From Falsiroseomonas stagni DSM 19981 (GTDB lineage: Bacteria > Pseudomonadota > Alphaproteobacteria > Acetobacterales > Acetobacteraceae): 64,000 nucleotides of DNA. Below the pieces are notes generated by a model that did no database searches, was not told the origin of the DNA, and saw nothing but the letters and a program-made list of their open reading frames with translations. Location of the stretch: positions 117,370 to 181,369 of the forward strand of contig NZ_FOSQ01000012.1 in NCBI RefSeq assembly GCF_900114315.1, read 5' to 3'. Positions 1 to 8,564 of the stretch are shown here, piece after piece. Numbering within the stretch: position 1 is the first letter of the stretch; the number at the start of each line of letters is the position of its first letter. The translations under genes were made by a program, and so were the position numbers.

Positions 1-1293
1 GAAGCGGGCGCGGTTCTTCTCCGTCAGGTGCTTCATGTGCAGCGGGTCCAGCGCATCGCGCCAGTAGAACATCGGCTCGATCGTCACATAGGCGCCGAGC
101 GAGGAGATGATGTGGCTGACGCTGATGCCGTGCTCGGCCAGCGGCAGCGTCGCCAGGCGGGTTTCCAGGGCGTGCAGGCAGGCCCGGGCGGTGCCGAGGG
201 GCAGCATGCCGTGCACGGGCACCCAGCGCTCCCCCTCCGGCCCCACGAAGCCGCGGATGGAATAGGGGCGGGCGCGCAGCGCGCGGGGGATGGCGGCCTC
301 CGTCTCCCGCCCGCCGGCGGCCTGGGCGATGGCGCGCGCGGCGGTGATGCCGGCCTCGGCGGCGGGGGAAGACACGCCCTCGGCGGTCAGGTGCAGCGTC
401 CAGGCGGGGTCGGCAAGCTTCGCGCGCGCCAGGCCCGCGACATCGCGCATGGCCTGCATGACGGAACCCGCCCGGGCGGCGACGGCGGCGGCGGTGCGCA
501 GCGCCTCCCCGGCCTCGACCTTCGTGGCGGATTTCCCGCGCACGGGGTCCATGGCCAGCGCGCGGGCGACCAAGCCCTTCTGCGCGATCGCCACCAGCGC
601 GCCCATCATCGCGCCGCCATCCTCGAAGGCGAAGGAGGCGAAGGCGGCTTCGCGTTCCGGCGCCAGGCGCAGCGCGATTTCCGTCTTCACGCCGAAGGCG
701 CCGCAATCGCCCAGGAACAGGCCCGTGAGGTCGGGCCCCATGTTGCGCCAGAAGCGCGGCTCGCCCCGCATCGCCAGCGCGCCGGTGCGCGCCACGCTGC
801 CATCGGCCAGCACGACGGACAGGCCGATGATGCCGTCCATGCTGCCCGGTAAATTCTGCGCGGCGACGCCGCCGACCGTGCTGGCCGCGCCGGAGATGGG
901 TGAGGCCTGGGCGGAGCGCAGGCCATGCGGCGCCAGCGCCTCCGCCAGCGCCTGCCAAGTGGTGCCCGCGCCCACGATGGCGGTGAGGTTGGCGGCATCG
1001 ATGCGGATGGCATCGAGGCGCGTCGTATCCACCACCACGGCGGGCAGCGTGGGCACGACGCCGGCGGTGTAGGAAAGCCCCGCGCCGCGCGGCACCACCG
1101 GCGCGCCGTGCTGCGCGACGAGGCGCAGCGCGGCGGCACATTCCGCCGTGCTGCCCGGCCGGATCACCAGCAGCGCGGGCGCGGCGCCGGGCCATTCGAA
1201 CAGGTCGGCCGCGGCCAGCGCGCGGGCGGCCTCATCGGTCGCGACATGCGCCTCGCCCAGCAGGCCGCGCAGCGATGCCGCGAGGTCGCTCAT
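1..1293 (-). CDS. FAD-binding oxidase, GlcD/lactate dehydrogenase type (C-terminus outside window)
   Basis: The gene reads on the minus strand from an ATG at 1293 and runs off the window start, giving 431 visible residues. The N-terminal third looks like the PCMH-type FAD domain (FAD_binding_4): a VVPRGAGLSY segment near residue 70 and a later GGVAAQN stretch fit the nucleotide-binding loops of glycolate oxidase GlcD and D-2-hydroxyacid dehydrogenases. The rest resembles the FAD-oxidase C domain. Family members oxidise 2-hydroxy acids; the substrate here is unknown. Its ATG overlaps the stop of the upstream amidohydrolase gene by 4 bases, so it is the last visible gene of the 7575-to-1 transporter operon and probably processes an imported compound. 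Family assignment is solid, substrate is not. Confidence 0.85.
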   Translation of the reverse strand, partial: MSDLAASLRGLLGEAHVATDEAARALAAADLFEWPGAAPALLVIRPGSTAECAAALRLVAQHGAPVVPRGAGLSYTAGVVPTLPAVVVDTTRLDAIRIDAANLTAIVGAGTTWQALAEALAPHGLRSAQASPISGAASTVGGVAAQNLPGSMDGIIGLSVVLADGSVARTGALAMRGEPRFWRNMGPDLTGLFLGDCGAFGVKTEIALRLAPEREAAFASFAFEDGGAMMGALVAIAQKGLVARALAMDPVRGKSATKVEAGEALRTAAAVAARAGSVMQAMRDVAGLARAKLADPAWTLHLTAEGVSSPAAEAGITAARAIAQAAGGRETEAAIPRALRARPYSIRGFVGPEGERWVPVHGMLPLGTARACLHALETRLATLPLAEHGISVSHIISSLGAYVTIEPMFYWRDALDPLHMKHLTEKNRARF

Positions 1294-2189
1294 GCCGGCT
1301 TGTCGGTCAGCTTGAAGATGTTGATCGCGTTGTTGCGCAGGATCTTCTTCAGCGGGTCGGGACGGAAGTTGAGGTCGTGCATCTCGTTCATCGCACGCTC
1401 CGGGTCGATCACCGCCCAATCCGTGCCGAACAGGAATTTGTCCTGGCCATAGGTGTTGGCGTAGTGCACGGCCTGCTGCGGCCAGTGCTTCGGCGCATAG
1501 GCATCGCCGGCCATGTAGACGTTCGGATGCTTGGTGCAGCAGGAGATCATCTCATCCGTCCAGGGATAGCCGAGATGGATGCCGATGATGGTGAGTTCGG
1601 GGAAATGGATCGCGACCTTGTCGAGCGTCATCGGCCGGCCGACGGTCGGCAGGCGGCGGTCCTGTTGGTAGACCAGGCAATGGCCGACCTGCATCATGAT
1701 CGGCACTTCGAGTTCCGCACAGCGGGCGTAGTAGGGGTAGTAGATCGCGCTGTCCGGCGCCTCCCCGAACCAATGCGGATAAAGGTGCCCGCCGACGAAG
1801 CCGTATTCCTTGATGGCGACGTCGAGTTCCTTCAGCCCCTTGATGCCGCGCGTGGGATCGATGCCCGCCAGGCCGCTGAACCGGTCCGGATACTTCGCGC
1901 AGATGTCGCGCACCCATTCATAGGGAATCTCGATGGAGCCCTTCACGCGCAGATCACCGCAGCGCACGGCGATCAGGAAGGAACGCTCGATCCCCGCGGC
2001 ATCCATCTTGCGCAGGTAGTCCTCGATCGAGACGCCGCGGCGATCCTCCGCCTTGGTGCGGACCTGTTCGCGGAAGCGGCCATCGGTGGGGATGCGGCCT
2101 TCGGCGAAGGCTTCGGGGGTGAAGACATTCACCACGATGTCGATGGCGCCATAGCCCGTGCGGGTGGCGGCGGGGTTGAAGACGGTCAT
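1290..2189 (-). CDS. Amidohydrolase-2 family protein (possibly metal-free)
   Basis: This 299-residue protein has the TIM-barrel pattern of amidohydrolase family 2 (ACMSD-like hydrolases and decarboxylases). Visible landmarks are GGHLYPHW near the middle, GIHLGYPW after strand 6 and LFGTDWAV near the C-terminus, which supplies the usual strand-8 aspartate. The first metal site is unusual: where the family normally has DxHxH after strand 1, this protein has IDIVVNVFTPE, so both N-terminal histidines are missing. The gene overlaps its neighbours by 4 bases on both sides, tying it to the oligopeptide-type importer upstream and the flavin oxidase downstream. It may hydrolyse or decarboxylate the imported substrate, or be a non-metal variant. 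Function beyond family is not established. Confidence 0.85.
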   Translation of the reverse strand: MTVFNPAATRTGYGAIDIVVNVFTPEAFAEGRIPTDGRFREQVRTKAEDRRGVSIEDYLRKMDAAGIERSFLIAVRCGDLRVKGSIEIPYEWVRDICAKYPDRFSGLAGIDPTRGIKGLKELDVAIKEYGFVGGHLYPHWFGEAPDSAIYYPYYARCAELEVPIMMQVGHCLVYQQDRRLPTVGRPMTLDKVAIHFPELTIIGIHLGYPWTDEMISCCTKHPNVYMAGDAYAPKHWPQQAVHYANTYGQDKFLFGTDWAVIDPERAMNEMHDLNFRPDPLKKILRNNAINIFKLTDKPA

Positions 2190-3154
2190 GCGCGTTCCTC
2201 GACAGGATCAAGAATATTGGTGCCATCGGCGATGCGGAGGCAGGAAGCCGAGTGCCCCCCATCCAGGATCACCGGGGATGGCGGGGCGCTGGTGCAGGCG
2301 GGCAGCACCAGCGGGCAGCGGCCGGCGAAGAAGCAGCCGGGTGGCAGGTTGATGGGCGAGGGTATCTCCCCCACCACCTCATGCCGCCGCAGTTTCACGG
2401 CGGGGTCGGGCGGCAGGTGGGCCGACAGCAGCGTCTGCGTGTAGGGATGCGCAGGCGTGTCGAACAACCGCCCCGCCGGCCCCTGTTCCGCGATGCGGCC
2501 GAGATAGAGCACGATGACGCGGTGGGAGACGAGGCGCACCGTTTCCAGATCGTGGCTGATGAACAGCATCGCGATCCCCGTCTCCCGCTGCAACTCATCC
2601 AGCAATTGCAGGATGCCGGCGCGGACGGAGAGGTCGAGCGAGGAGGTCGGTTCATCCAGCACCACCAGCTTCGGCCGGTTGGCGATGGCGCGGGCGATGG
2701 AGACGCGCTGCAACTGCCCGCCCGACAATTCATGCGGGTAGCGCTGCAGGGACGCCACGGGCAGGCGCACGCGGTCGGCCAGGCGGCGTGCCTCCGCGAT
2801 GCGCGCGGCGCCATCCAGCGTGGTGTGCAGCGCCAGCGGTTCCTCCAACAGGCGGCCGATGGTCATGCGGGGATTCAGCGATCCCCAGGGGTCCTGGAAG
2901 ACGATCTGCAACCGCGCCCGCAGCGGCCGCAGCGCGGCGGGCGACAGGCGGGTGATGTCCTCGCCCTCGAACATGATCGTGCCGCCGGTGGGCGCGAGCA
3001 ACCGCGTCACCAGCAATCCGATCGTCGATTTGCCGGAGCCGGATTCGCCCACCAGGCCCAGCGTCTCCCCCGCCGCGATGGAGAAGGACACGCCATTGAC
3101 CGCATTCACCCCCCCGGGGAAGCGATGCACGAGGTTCTGGACATCGAGGATCAT
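2186..3154 (-). CDS. Oligopeptide/dipeptide ABC transporter ATP-binding protein, DppF/OppF type
   Basis: This 322-residue ATPase is the second nucleotide-binding subunit of a peptide/nickel/opine-type importer. It shows Walker A GESGSGKST near residue 37, the signature LSGGQLQRVSIARA, and Walker B VVLDEPTSSLD. The C-terminal oligopeptide extension contains a cysteine cluster (CFFAGRCPL ... C), typical of OppF/DppF proteins, some of which bind an iron-sulfur cluster. It starts at an ATG that overlaps the stop of the partner ATPase by 4 bases. Together with the genes at 3151, 4125, 4982 and 6004 it makes a complete importer. Substrate cannot be read from the sequence; the enzymes downstream suggest an organic-acid or amide compound rather than a simple dipeptide. 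Confidence 0.95.
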   Translation of the reverse strand: MILDVQNLVHRFPGGVNAVNGVSFSIAAGETLGLVGESGSGKSTIGLLVTRLLAPTGGTIMFEGEDITRLSPAALRPLRARLQIVFQDPWGSLNPRMTIGRLLEEPLALHTTLDGAARIAEARRLADRVRLPVASLQRYPHELSGGQLQRVSIARAIANRPKLVVLDEPTSSLDLSVRAGILQLLDELQRETGIAMLFISHDLETVRLVSHRVIVLYLGRIAEQGPAGRLFDTPAHPYTQTLLSAHLPPDPAVKLRRHEVVGEIPSPINLPPGCFFAGRCPLVLPACTSAPPSPVILDGGHSASCLRIADGTNILDPVEERA

Positions 3155-4128
3155 GCGGCCCGCTCCGCGTAGTGGCAGGCGGCGCCATGCGAATCATCCA
3201 GCGCCACGCGCGGCGGGGGCGCCAGGCAGGCGGTGGTCGCGCGCGGGCAGCGGTCCCGATAGAGGCAGCCATCGGGCAAGGCGTAGAGGTCGGGCGGCGT
3301 GCCGCCGGTGACGGTGTAGCCGATCCGCGCGATGCGGCCCGGCGTGCTGGCGATCAGCGCCTGGGTGTAGGGATGGGCGGGACGCGCGAAGACCTCCGCG
3401 ACAGGTCCATCCTCCACGATGCGGCCGGCGAACATCACCGCCACGCGCTGGCAGTAATGCGCCACCACGCCGAGGTCATGCGTGATGACGAGGGCGCCGA
3501 GATTCCGCGCCAGCACCAGGTCCCGCAGCGTGTCCAGCACCTGCGCCTGCACCGTGACATCGAGGCCCGTGGTCGGTTCATCCGCGATCACCAGCGCGGG
3601 TTCGTTGATCAGCGCCATCGCGATCAGCACGCGCTGCGCCATGCCGCCGGACAGCTCATGCGGCCAGGCCTGCATCCGGCGCTTGGGATCGGGGATGCGC
3701 ACGGCGGCAAGCATCGCCTCCGCCCTCTCCCGCGCCGCCGCACCGCTCGCCGTGCCATGCACGCGCTGCATCCGCACCAGTTGGTCGCCGACACGCTTCA
3801 GGGGATCGAGCGAGGTGAGCGGCGACTGCACCACCATCGCCATCCGCCTCCCCCGGATTTTCTCCAATTGGCGGTCGGACATGGCGAGGATATCGCCGCC
3901 TTCGAAGCGGATGCCGCCCTGCGGGATGCGGGCGGGGGCGCGCAGCAGACCCATGGCGGCCAGCGCAGTCAGCGACTTGCCGGCGCCGGTCTCACCGACC
4001 AGGCCGACAATCTCCCCGGCATCGACGGTGAAGGAGACGCCGTTCAGCGCCCGCGCGACACGCACGCGGTTGTCGAGGCCGCGCGCAGCGAACTCCACAT
4101 GCAGGTCCTGGACGTCGAGCAGCCTCAT
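3151..4128 (-). CDS. Oligopeptide/dipeptide ABC transporter ATP-binding protein, DppD/OppD type
   Basis: This 325-residue ATPase powers the importer with the product of 2186-3154. Walker A is GETGAGKS near residue 40, the signature is LSGGMAQRVLIAMA, Walker B is LVIADEPTTGLD, and the C-terminal oligopeptide domain carries a CLYRDRCPRA cysteine motif. The open frame extends further upstream, but that extension runs antiparallel to nothing and simply overlaps the permease gene in another frame. The ATG at 4128 is chosen because it overlaps the permease stop by 4 bases, as at every other junction of this operon, and gives the family's usual N-terminus (MRLLDVQDLHVEF). Confidence 0.95.
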   Translation of the reverse strand: MRLLDVQDLHVEFAARGLDNRVRVARALNGVSFTVDAGEIVGLVGETGAGKSLTALAAMGLLRAPARIPQGGIRFEGGDILAMSDRQLEKIRGRRMAMVVQSPLTSLDPLKRVGDQLVRMQRVHGTASGAAARERAEAMLAAVRIPDPKRRMQAWPHELSGGMAQRVLIAMALINEPALVIADEPTTGLDVTVQAQVLDTLRDLVLARNLGALVITHDLGVVAHYCQRVAVMFAGRIVEDGPVAEVFARPAHPYTQALIASTPGRIARIGYTVTGGTPPDLYALPDGCLYRDRCPRATTACLAPPPRVALDDSHGAACHYAERAA

Positions 4129-4985
4129 TTGCCCGTGGCCCGGCGCTTGGGGTCGAGAAGGTCGGACAATCCATCGCCCGTCAGGTTCAGGCCGAGCACC
4201 AGGGCGATCAGCGCCAGCCCCGGGAAGAGCGCGACCCACCATTCGCCGGAGATCACATATTCCGCGCCCTGCCGGATCATCGCGCCCCATTCGGGCGCCG
4301 GCGCCTGCACGCCGATGCCGATGAAGGCGAGCGTCGCCGAAATCCGCACCGCCCAGGCCATGCGCAGCGGCAATTGCGCGGTGGCGCCGAGGATGGCGTT
4401 GGGCAGGATATGCACCAGCAGCACGCGCCATTCCGGATTGCCCGCGGCGACGGCGGCGCGCACGAAGGTGGCGTTGCGCAGCGCCAGCACCTCCGCCCGC
4501 ACGATGCGGGCGAAGATCGGACTGTCCAGGAAGCCCACCACCAGGATGACATTGAGGAACCCCTGGCCGGTGGCGGCGACGATGGCCAGCGCCAGGATGA
4601 TGGTGGGGAAGGCGCGCAGCACGTCCAGCACGCGCAGCAGCACCTCATCCACCCATCCCCCGCGCCAGCCCGCGATGAGGCCGAGCGGGATGCCGACCAC
4701 CGCCATGATGGCGCCGGCGGGCAGCGCGATGCCGAAGGCGTAGCGCGCGCCGTGGATGACGCGGGACAGCACATCCATGCCGTTGCCATCGGTGCCGAGG
4801 ATGAAGGCGCCGGTGCCGGGCGGGCGCAGCGTGTCATAGGGATGCGACAGCGTGGGCGGCAGCGGCGCGATCACATCGGCGAAGGCCGCGAGGAAGGCGA
4901 AGACCATGATCACGCCGAAGCCGACCGCGAAGGTCGGGCTGCGGCGCGCGGTGCCGATGACGCGGTCGAGCGTGGTGGTGCTCAT
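4125..4985 (-). CDS. Oligopeptide/dipeptide ABC transporter permease, DppC type
   Basis: This inner-membrane permease has 286 residues and about six membrane segments. The first spans roughly residues 18-40, preceded by the short cytoplasmic N-terminus MSTTTLDRVIGTARRS. The binding-protein-dependent transport loop is visible as EVLALRNATFVRAAVAAGNPEWRV, including the EAA-like helix that docks on the ATPases. A long in-frame extension to 5609 would lie entirely over the DppB gene and is rejected. The ATG at 4985 overlaps the DppB stop by 4 bases. The protein pairs with the 4982-6007 product to form the transmembrane channel. Confidence 0.95.
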   Translation of the reverse strand: MSTTTLDRVIGTARRSPTFAVGFGVIMVFAFLAAFADVIAPLPPTLSHPYDTLRPPGTGAFILGTDGNGMDVLSRVIHGARYAFGIALPAGAIMAVVGIPLGLIAGWRGGWVDEVLLRVLDVLRAFPTIILALAIVAATGQGFLNVILVVGFLDSPIFARIVRAEVLALRNATFVRAAVAAGNPEWRVLLVHILPNAILGATAQLPLRMAWAVRISATLAFIGIGVQAPAPEWGAMIRQGAEYVISGEWWVALFPGLALIALVLGLNLTGDGLSDLLDPKRRATGK

Positions 4986-6007
4986 GACCGCGCCCGCGGC
5001 TCCAGCAGCATCACCGTCAGATCCACCAGCGCGAAGATGATGACGGAGGCGATGGCGAGCGTCAGCACATAGCCCTGCACCGCCGCGAAATCGCCAAGCA
5101 GGATGGCGTTCAGCCCCCAATGGCCGAGCCCGCCCCAGGAGAAGACGAATTCGATCAGGCTCGCCGCCGCCAGCAGGGAGGTGAATTCGGAACCGACGAA
5201 GGTGATGACCGGGACGAGGGCGGCGCGCAGCGCGATGCGACGGATGACGCGGCGCGGGAAGCCGCAGGCACGGGCGTAGCGGATGTAGTCGCTGCCCATC
5301 ACCTCGATCGCGATGGCGCGGGTGTGCTTGACGATGGGCGCGGTGGCGACGATGGCGAAGCAGCCGACGGGCAGCACCAGTTGCGAGGCCGCCGACCAGG
5401 CGGCCTCTACGTTCCCGGCCAGGATGCTGTCGATCAGGACGGAGCCCGTCACCACGGGCGGCGGCGTCACCATCATGGAGACGCGCCCCATCGGCGCCGG
5501 CGCCCAGCCCAGCAGGTAGAAGAAGATGAAAATCGCCATCAGGCCGAGCCAGTAGGTCGGCAGGGAGAAGCCGAACAGCGATCCGAAGCGCGACGCCTGG
5601 TCGAACCACCCGTTCGGGCGTTCGGCGGCATGAAGGCCGAGCGGCACGCCGACCAGCGCGCCGATGCCGACCGCCAGCGTCACCAGTTCCAGCGTGGCGG
5701 GCAGCAGGGTCGCAATCTCATGCGTCACCTTCGCATTGCCCTGCCAGGACATGCCCAGATCGCCCTGCACCAGGCGGCCGAGATAGGCCCAGAACTGCGT
5801 CAGCAAGGGCTGGTCCAGCATGAGCTCCGCGCGGATGCGCGCCAGCATCGGCGCATCCGCCATCGGCCCCGCCAGCATCGCCACCGGATCCTGGTCCCCG
5901 ATGCGGACCAGCATGAAGGTGAGGAACAGGATGCCGAGCAGGACCGGCACCGCGACCAGCAGGCGCCGCAGCAGGAAGCGCCCGATGGTCGGCAACGCCA
6001 GGCTCAC
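4982..6007 (-). CDS. Oligopeptide/dipeptide ABC transporter permease, DppB type
   Basis: This 341-residue permease starts with a membrane helix (residues 11-32, FLLRRLLVAVPVLLGILFLT), followed by the large periplasmic loop that is characteristic of DppB/OppB proteins and by five further hydrophobic segments. The docking helix is seen in the stretch KHTRAIAIEVMGSDYIRYAR, followed by ACGFPRRVI. The start codon overlaps the stop of the solute-binding-protein gene. Length and topology are standard for the family, with no missing segment. Confidence 0.95.
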   Translation of the reverse strand: MSLALPTIGRFLLRRLLVAVPVLLGILFLTFMLVRIGDQDPVAMLAGPMADAPMLARIRAELMLDQPLLTQFWAYLGRLVQGDLGMSWQGNAKVTHEIATLLPATLELVTLAVGIGALVGVPLGLHAAERPNGWFDQASRFGSLFGFSLPTYWLGLMAIFIFFYLLGWAPAPMGRVSMMVTPPPVVTGSVLIDSILAGNVEAAWSAASQLVLPVGCFAIVATAPIVKHTRAIAIEVMGSDYIRYARACGFPRRVIRRIALRAALVPVITFVGSEFTSLLAAASLIEFVFSWGGLGHWGLNAILLGDFAAVQGYVLTLAIASVIIFALVDLTVMLLEPRARS

Positions 6008-7575
6008 CGGCGGCAGGCCAGGTCCTTCCAGACCAGGCGGTTATGCGGACGCCACATGAAGCCTTCCATGCAGGTGGCGAAGACCTCATGCGTGCCGGGC
6101 AGGAAGGTCTCGACGAAGGTGGCGCTTTCCGCCTGGCTGCGCTGCGCGCGCGCGACGAGGTCGAGCCACTTCGCGTCATCACGCTCGATGACCGAGGCAT
6201 CGATCAGCCCATCGAGTTCCGCGTTGTTGTTGCCGTTCACGTTGGAGCCACCGCGGGAATGGGCGGTGAGGAACATGTTGTAGGAGGGATCGGGCACGAA
6301 GGATGACGTCAGATGCGTCATGAAGGGCAGCGACCAGACATTGACCGCGCGGCGCGCGGTGATCTCGGTCGCGGGGATGCGGCGCGGCGTCACGCGGATG
6401 CCGGCGCGGGCCAGGCTCGCCTGCATCTGCAACGCGAGAGGCTCCTCCCACCACCAGTTGGTGCTGTATTCCAGCGTGATGTCGAGGCCGTTGGGATGCC
6501 CCGCTTCCGCCAGCAGGGCGCGGGCGCGGTCGTAATCGGTCTCATAAGTATAGGCATCGATGGCGCCGGGGATCGGCGGGTTCAGCATGGAACGGCTGCG
6601 CGTGCCGATGCCGAGGAACACGGCCTCCCCGATCGCGCGGTAGTCGGTGGCGTAGGCCACGGCCTGGCGGACGCGCACATCGGTGAAGGGCGCGATGCGC
6701 GGGTTCATGCGGACGGTGGCGCTGCCCGGCGCGGCCACGCTTTCGACGCGCACGTTGCGATCGCGGCGGAGATCCGCGATCTGCTGCAGGGGAAGCTGTT
6801 CGGCATATTGCACCTGGCCGGTGCGGACCAGCGCCACGCGCGTCGCCGGCGACGGCACTTCCCGCCACACGATGCGGCTGTAGAAGGGGCGCTCGAACTG
6901 GTAGCCGCGGTTCAGGACGAAGACCGCCTGCTGGCCGGCCGTCACGCTTTCCACGTGATAGGGGCCGAAGCCCGCGGTGTTGGAACCCAGCCAGCGCGCG
7001 GCGAAGGGGTCTTCCGGCGTCGCATGGCGCTTCGCCTCCGTGCTGTCGAACAGCGCCGGGATGTGCAGCGTCAGCACGCTGAGGAAGATGCGGTTCGCTT
7101 CCTTCAGGCGGAAGCGGACCTCGAAGCGGGAGATCTCCTCCACACTCTCGATCAGCGCGACGTTGCGGATGAAGAGGCCCGTGCGGCGCTGGGCGTTCGA
7201 CTTCTCGAAGGTCCAGACGACATCGGCGGCGGTGAGCTCATTCCCGAAATGGCTGCGCATGCCGGGACGGATGCGGAAGACGTATTCCTTCCCATCCTCC
7301 GACACCGTCCAGGATTCCGCGAGATGCGACTCCACCCGGCCGGGATCGACCTCCGTCCGGCCATTCGCGCCGGGGCGCGTGGCGAAGCGGGTCAGGCCCT
7401 CATAGACATTGACCGAGGCCTCGATCTGGCCGGGCACCCAGATATCCGGGTCGAAGCCGCGGGGGGTGGAGACCATTGCCATGACCATGGTGCGGTCCTG
7501 CGCCGTGGCGGGCATGACGCCCAGCAGCGCGGCAAGCGCGGCGGTGGCGACCAGCAGGCGGCGGGGACTTGGCAT
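6004..7575 (-). CDS. Periplasmic solute-binding protein, family 5 (peptide/nickel/opine type)
   Basis: The first gene of the importer operon encodes a 523-residue secreted receptor. The frame extends to a TTG at 7608, but the ATG at 7575 is preferred. It gives a clean signal peptide (MPSPRRLLVATAALAALLGV followed by MPATAQ, cleavage after ATAQ), whereas the longer version would add eleven charged residues before it. The mature protein contains SBP_bac_5 features: a PDIW/ESLAESWTVSEDGKEY-type N-terminal domain, FRIRPGMRSHFGN, and GFGPYHVES in the hinge region. Family members bind peptides, opines, glutathione or heme; the ligand is not predictable. The 66 bases upstream to the cupin gene must carry the promoter unless the cupin gene is co-transcribed. 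Confidence 0.93.
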   Translation of the reverse strand: MPSPRRLLVATAALAALLGVMPATAQDRTMVMAMVSTPRGFDPDIWVPGQIEASVNVYEGLTRFATRPGANGRTEVDPGRVESHLAESWTVSEDGKEYVFRIRPGMRSHFGNELTAADVVWTFEKSNAQRRTGLFIRNVALIESVEEISRFEVRFRLKEANRIFLSVLTLHIPALFDSTEAKRHATPEDPFAARWLGSNTAGFGPYHVESVTAGQQAVFVLNRGYQFERPFYSRIVWREVPSPATRVALVRTGQVQYAEQLPLQQIADLRRDRNVRVESVAAPGSATVRMNPRIAPFTDVRVRQAVAYATDYRAIGEAVFLGIGTRSRSMLNPPIPGAIDAYTYETDYDRARALLAEAGHPNGLDITLEYSTNWWWEEPLALQMQASLARAGIRVTPRRIPATEITARRAVNVWSLPFMTHLTSSFVPDPSYNMFLTAHSRGGSNVNGNNNAELDGLIDASVIERDDAKWLDLVARAQRSQAESATFVETFLPGTHEVFATCMEGFMWRPHNRLVWKDLACRR

Positions 7576-7641
7576 GGGTGTTCTCGCCCGTCTCGGTTGT
7601 TCGGACAACGCTAACGTCCAGCTTGCATCCCAGTCAACGGT

Positions 7642-8481
7642 TCAGTAGCGCTCCGGCCGGGGCCAGGGCTTCGCCATCAGCGGCGCGAGGTCCGGCGGCA
7701 GCACGGGCTTGTGGTCCGGCTGCCAGGTGAAGGGCTGGTCCGGGTCCTCCCAATCCGTGGTCTGCGGGCCGCCAACGCTGCGGAACAGCAGCAGCGTGCC
7801 GGTGGGGGACCCGTAGGGTGCGTGCTTGAAGAAGGGCGGCCGCCAGCAATAGGCGCCGGACTGCATGGTGCCGAGGTCCCCCGCCAGTTCGCCCGAGATC
7901 AGGAAGAACTCCTGCACCACGGGGTGGCGTTCGCTGCGCTCCCCCTGGCGGAAGGCGATGGTCGCCGTCAGGTAGGTGATCTCCCCCGTGTCGGGGTCCG
8001 TGCGCAGGCGGCGCATGCGGGCGGTGCTGGCCATGGATTGCAGGCCCATGGCCGCGAAGTCGCCATCCCAGATGTTGTCCGCGGCGGCCAGGCGGCGCAC
8101 CAGGCGGCGTTCGTCGAAGGCACGGCCTTGCCCGCCCTGGGTCGCAACAGGCGTGGCGGAGAAGAAGGTGAGCACCGCCGCACCGTTCGCCGAGGAGAAG
8201 CCGCTGCGCGGCATGTCCTTCGGCAGGTGCGCGTAGGTGTGTTCGCCGTATTCGACGCCATCGATGGCGATGCCGCCATCCAGCACCCAGAATTCCTCAT
8301 CCGCCGCCAGCCATTCGGGGTCACGGCTGTACCCCGCGGGGTAGCGGATGATGCAGGAGACGGCGCCGGTGGCGTCATCGCGTGAGAGAATCTTCGCATC
8401 CGCGCCATCGCGCGCCGCGATCGCATCGTGCTGCCACGGCAGCGCCTGCGCCTGGATCCATTCGATATGAGGACGTGCCAT
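7642..8481 (-). CDS. Cupin-domain protein (DUF4437-like)
   Basis: This 279-residue protein has a two-cupin look. An N-terminal half contains SCIIRYPAGYS and EEFWVLDGGIAIDGVEYGEHTYAHLP, which matches a cupin first and second motif. A C-terminal half has RHPVVQEFFLISGELAGDLG and SGAYCWRPPFFKHAPYGS. The start ATG at 8481 (MARPHIEWIQ) is preferred to one three codons earlier and to the longest start at 8517, because the extra residues look non-structural; the choice is uncertain by up to 12 codons. Cupins of this kind are often non-heme metal enzymes or sugar/acid-binding proteins. It is transcribed in the same direction as the importer operon 66 bases downstream and may belong to the same catabolic unit. 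Confidence 0.8.
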   Translation of the reverse strand: MARPHIEWIQAQALPWQHDAIAARDGADAKILSRDDATGAVSCIIRYPAGYSRDPEWLAADEEFWVLDGGIAIDGVEYGEHTYAHLPKDMPRSGFSSANGAAVLTFFSATPVATQGGQGRAFDERRLVRRLAAADNIWDGDFAAMGLQSMASTARMRRLRTDPDTGEITYLTATIAFRQGERSERHPVVQEFFLISGELAGDLGTMQSGAYCWRPPFFKHAPYGSPTGTLLLFRSVGGPQTTDWEDPDQPFTWQPDHKPVLPPDLAPLMAKPWPRPERY

Positions 8482-8564
8482 GCGCCGCATCGCGCACCCG
8501 CGCACCGTCCCTGTCAAGGCGCGTGGATTGACAGCGCGCGCGCGCGGCCCCGATCCTTCGCCCC

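Noticed and set aside
28..852. Long open frames on the plus strand across 1-1452
   Set aside because: They are antisense shadows of the FAD oxidase and amidohydrolase genes; products are low-complexity Arg/Gly/Ala strings with no domain.
4128..4431. N-terminal extension of the DppD-type ATPase
   Set aside because: The extension overlaps the permease gene in another frame; the ATGA junction at 4125-4128 fits the pattern of the operon.
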